Assembly: GCA_030740315.1 (NCBI GenBank)
Contig: JASLXN010000113.1
Location: 1-5,230 of the forward strand
Source of the DNA: Dehalococcoidia bacterium
Lineage (GTDB): Bacteria > Chloroflexota > Dehalococcoidia > JACVQG01 > JAHKAY01
Direction of reading: 5' to 3'
DNA: 5,230 nucleotides
Shown: positions 4,549 through 5,230 of the stretch, in pieces
Layout: each line of letters opens with the position of its first letter
How positions within the stretch are numbered: the first letter of the stretch is position 1
Made by a program: the position numbers and the translations under genes
Notes under the pieces: generated by a model
The model's input: only the letters and a program-made list of their open reading frames with translations
Databases searched by the model: none
What the model was told of the DNA's origin: nothing

Positions 4549-5230
4549 CTAGAGTGGTGTCATCGACTCTGCATTGGGACGATTACTTTCGAGGTTGAGC
4601 CAAGCGACTTCCTCAGAAGTCAGCGAGAGATCGGTGGCGTCACGGTTGGCCTTGAACTCTTCGGCGCTGGCGCTTGCGATAATCGGGAACAGATTGAGGG
4701 GCTGGCTCATGACATAGGCAATCGCCACCTGCGGCACTGTCAGGCCCTTCTCTTTTCCCATTTGTGCAGCTCGGTCCAGCCGCCGGAAATTCTCCTCCGT
4801 CCCAAAGCTACGAAGGCATAGGGAATCGGATCCGGCTTCCACGCTAGTTCGAGAGATGCGACCAGACAGAAAGCCCAGGGACAGGGTGGCCCAGGAGAAC
4901 ACAGGCATCTGCGTTGCGGCATACCATTGGCGGGCTGCCGCCATATTGACGCCCGTTATGCTCAGGGAACCTTCCCATGGCGGTTCCCTCTGCTCCGTGA
5001 GGCTGAAATTGGGGCTCGTAGCGCCGAACGGGACAAGTCCGTTCCGTTCAGCGTACGCGTTGGCTTCCTGAATGCGCAAGTGAGTCCAGTTAGATGCACC
5101 GATCGCTCGGACGCGACCAGCCTGCAGATGCTCATTGAGGGCTTCCATGATAGGCCCCACAGGTACCGAGGGGTCGTCTCGGTGCAGCAGGTACAGGTCA
5201 ATACAGTCCACCCCCATCCTCGCGAGCGAG
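4549..5230 (-). CDS. Aldo/keto reductase family protein, partial (N-terminus beyond window)
   Basis: 226 residues are visible, entering from the right edge as SLARMGVDCIDLYLLHRDDP and ending at TAG (4551-4549). The family forms a TIM barrel that reduces aldehydes and ketones with NADPH. Visible hallmarks: IDLYLLHRDD with the active-site His of the D-Y-K-H tetrad, VRAIGASNW at the end of a barrel strand, a SPNFSLTEQ strand where relatives have QPQYSL, FSWATLSLGFLSGR (relatives: YSPLARGFLSGK), and the cofactor-binding end with VPQVAIAYVMSQP and PIIASASAEEFKAN. The tetrad Asp, Tyr and Lys lie upstream of the window and cannot be checked. The segment REPPWEGSLSITGVNMAAAR is longer than in classical members and places it in a divergent subgroup. 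The Met codon at 5217 is internal, not the start. Substrate unknown. Confidence 0.85.
   Translation of the reverse strand, partial: SLARMGVDCIDLYLLHRDDPSVPVGPIMEALNEHLQAGRVRAIGASNWTHLRIQEANAYAERNGLVPFGATSPNFSLTEQREPPWEGSLSITGVNMAAARQWYAATQMPVFSWATLSLGFLSGRISRTSVEAGSDSLCLRSFGTEENFRRLDRAAQMGKEKGLTVPQVAIAYVMSQPLNLFPIIASASAEEFKANRDATDLSLTSEEVAWLNLESNRPNAESMTPL

Noticed and set aside
4456..4821. A 121-codon plus-strand open frame
   Set aside because: It mirrors the aldo/keto reductase coding strand and has no motif or ribosome-binding site of its own.
1..5230. CRISPR array or complete tRNA, rRNA or tmRNA gene
   Set aside because: No evenly spaced repeats and no complete cloverleaf or conserved rRNA segments were seen on either strand; the only RNA-gene-like piece is the 3'-end fragment at 4300-4322.

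Overview
The window looks like chromosomal DNA from a GC-rich environmental bacterium, most likely a Chloroflexota member of the Dehalococcoidia type. This placement is an inference. It rests on the kinds of genes present (acyl-CoA dehydrogenase, crotonase-fold and aldo/keto reductase genes, a tiny DUF5679 zinc-ribbon protein, and a recombinase tail of a kind I associate with Dehalococcoidia) and not on any phylogenetic marker. Start sites have strong AGGAGG-type ribosome-binding sites, mostly placed only 4-8 bases from the start codon.

Layout. At 1-357 (minus) is the N-terminal part of a TrmO/TsaA-type tRNA-methyltransferase gene that leaves the window. It is divergent from an acyl-CoA dehydrogenase gene at 627-1786 (plus), which is complete except for a single-base frameshift inside the FAD-binding LTEPGSGSD motif. 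Immediately after its stop (1802-2026) lies the C-terminal half of a cupin-domain protein, broken by two in-frame stops. The region 2027-2433 has no intact gene; it may hold a very decayed tyrosine recombinase tail and a terminator. At 2434-2574 (minus) is an intact 46-aa zinc-ribbon gene of the DUF5679 type with a near-consensus promoter. At 2690-3799 (minus) is a 369-aa crotonase-fold protein that lacks both catalytic glutamates and carries a charged C-terminal extension. The region 3800-4065 is intergenic with several small hairpins. At 4066-4368 (plus) is the C-terminal tail of a large serine recombinase. A sequence inside it, read on the minus strand, resembles the 3' end of a tmRNA or tRNA gene. 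At 4549-5230 (minus) is most of an aldo/keto reductase whose N-terminus lies outside the window.

Reading it together. The acyl-CoA dehydrogenase and the crotonase-fold protein both act on acyl-CoA thioesters, but they are on opposite strands about 0.9 kb apart and do not form an operon. The more striking theme is decay. A frameshifted dehydrogenase, a half cupin, a possible tyrosine recombinase relic and a recombinase tail with an att-like RNA-gene end suggest repeated insertion and erosion. The visibly more AT-rich crotonase gene sits between the two recombinase-like remnants. I see no CRISPR array, no complete RNA gene and no intact mobile element. I do not see an undescribed multi-gene system here; the best lead is the eroded recombinase/attachment-site scar.
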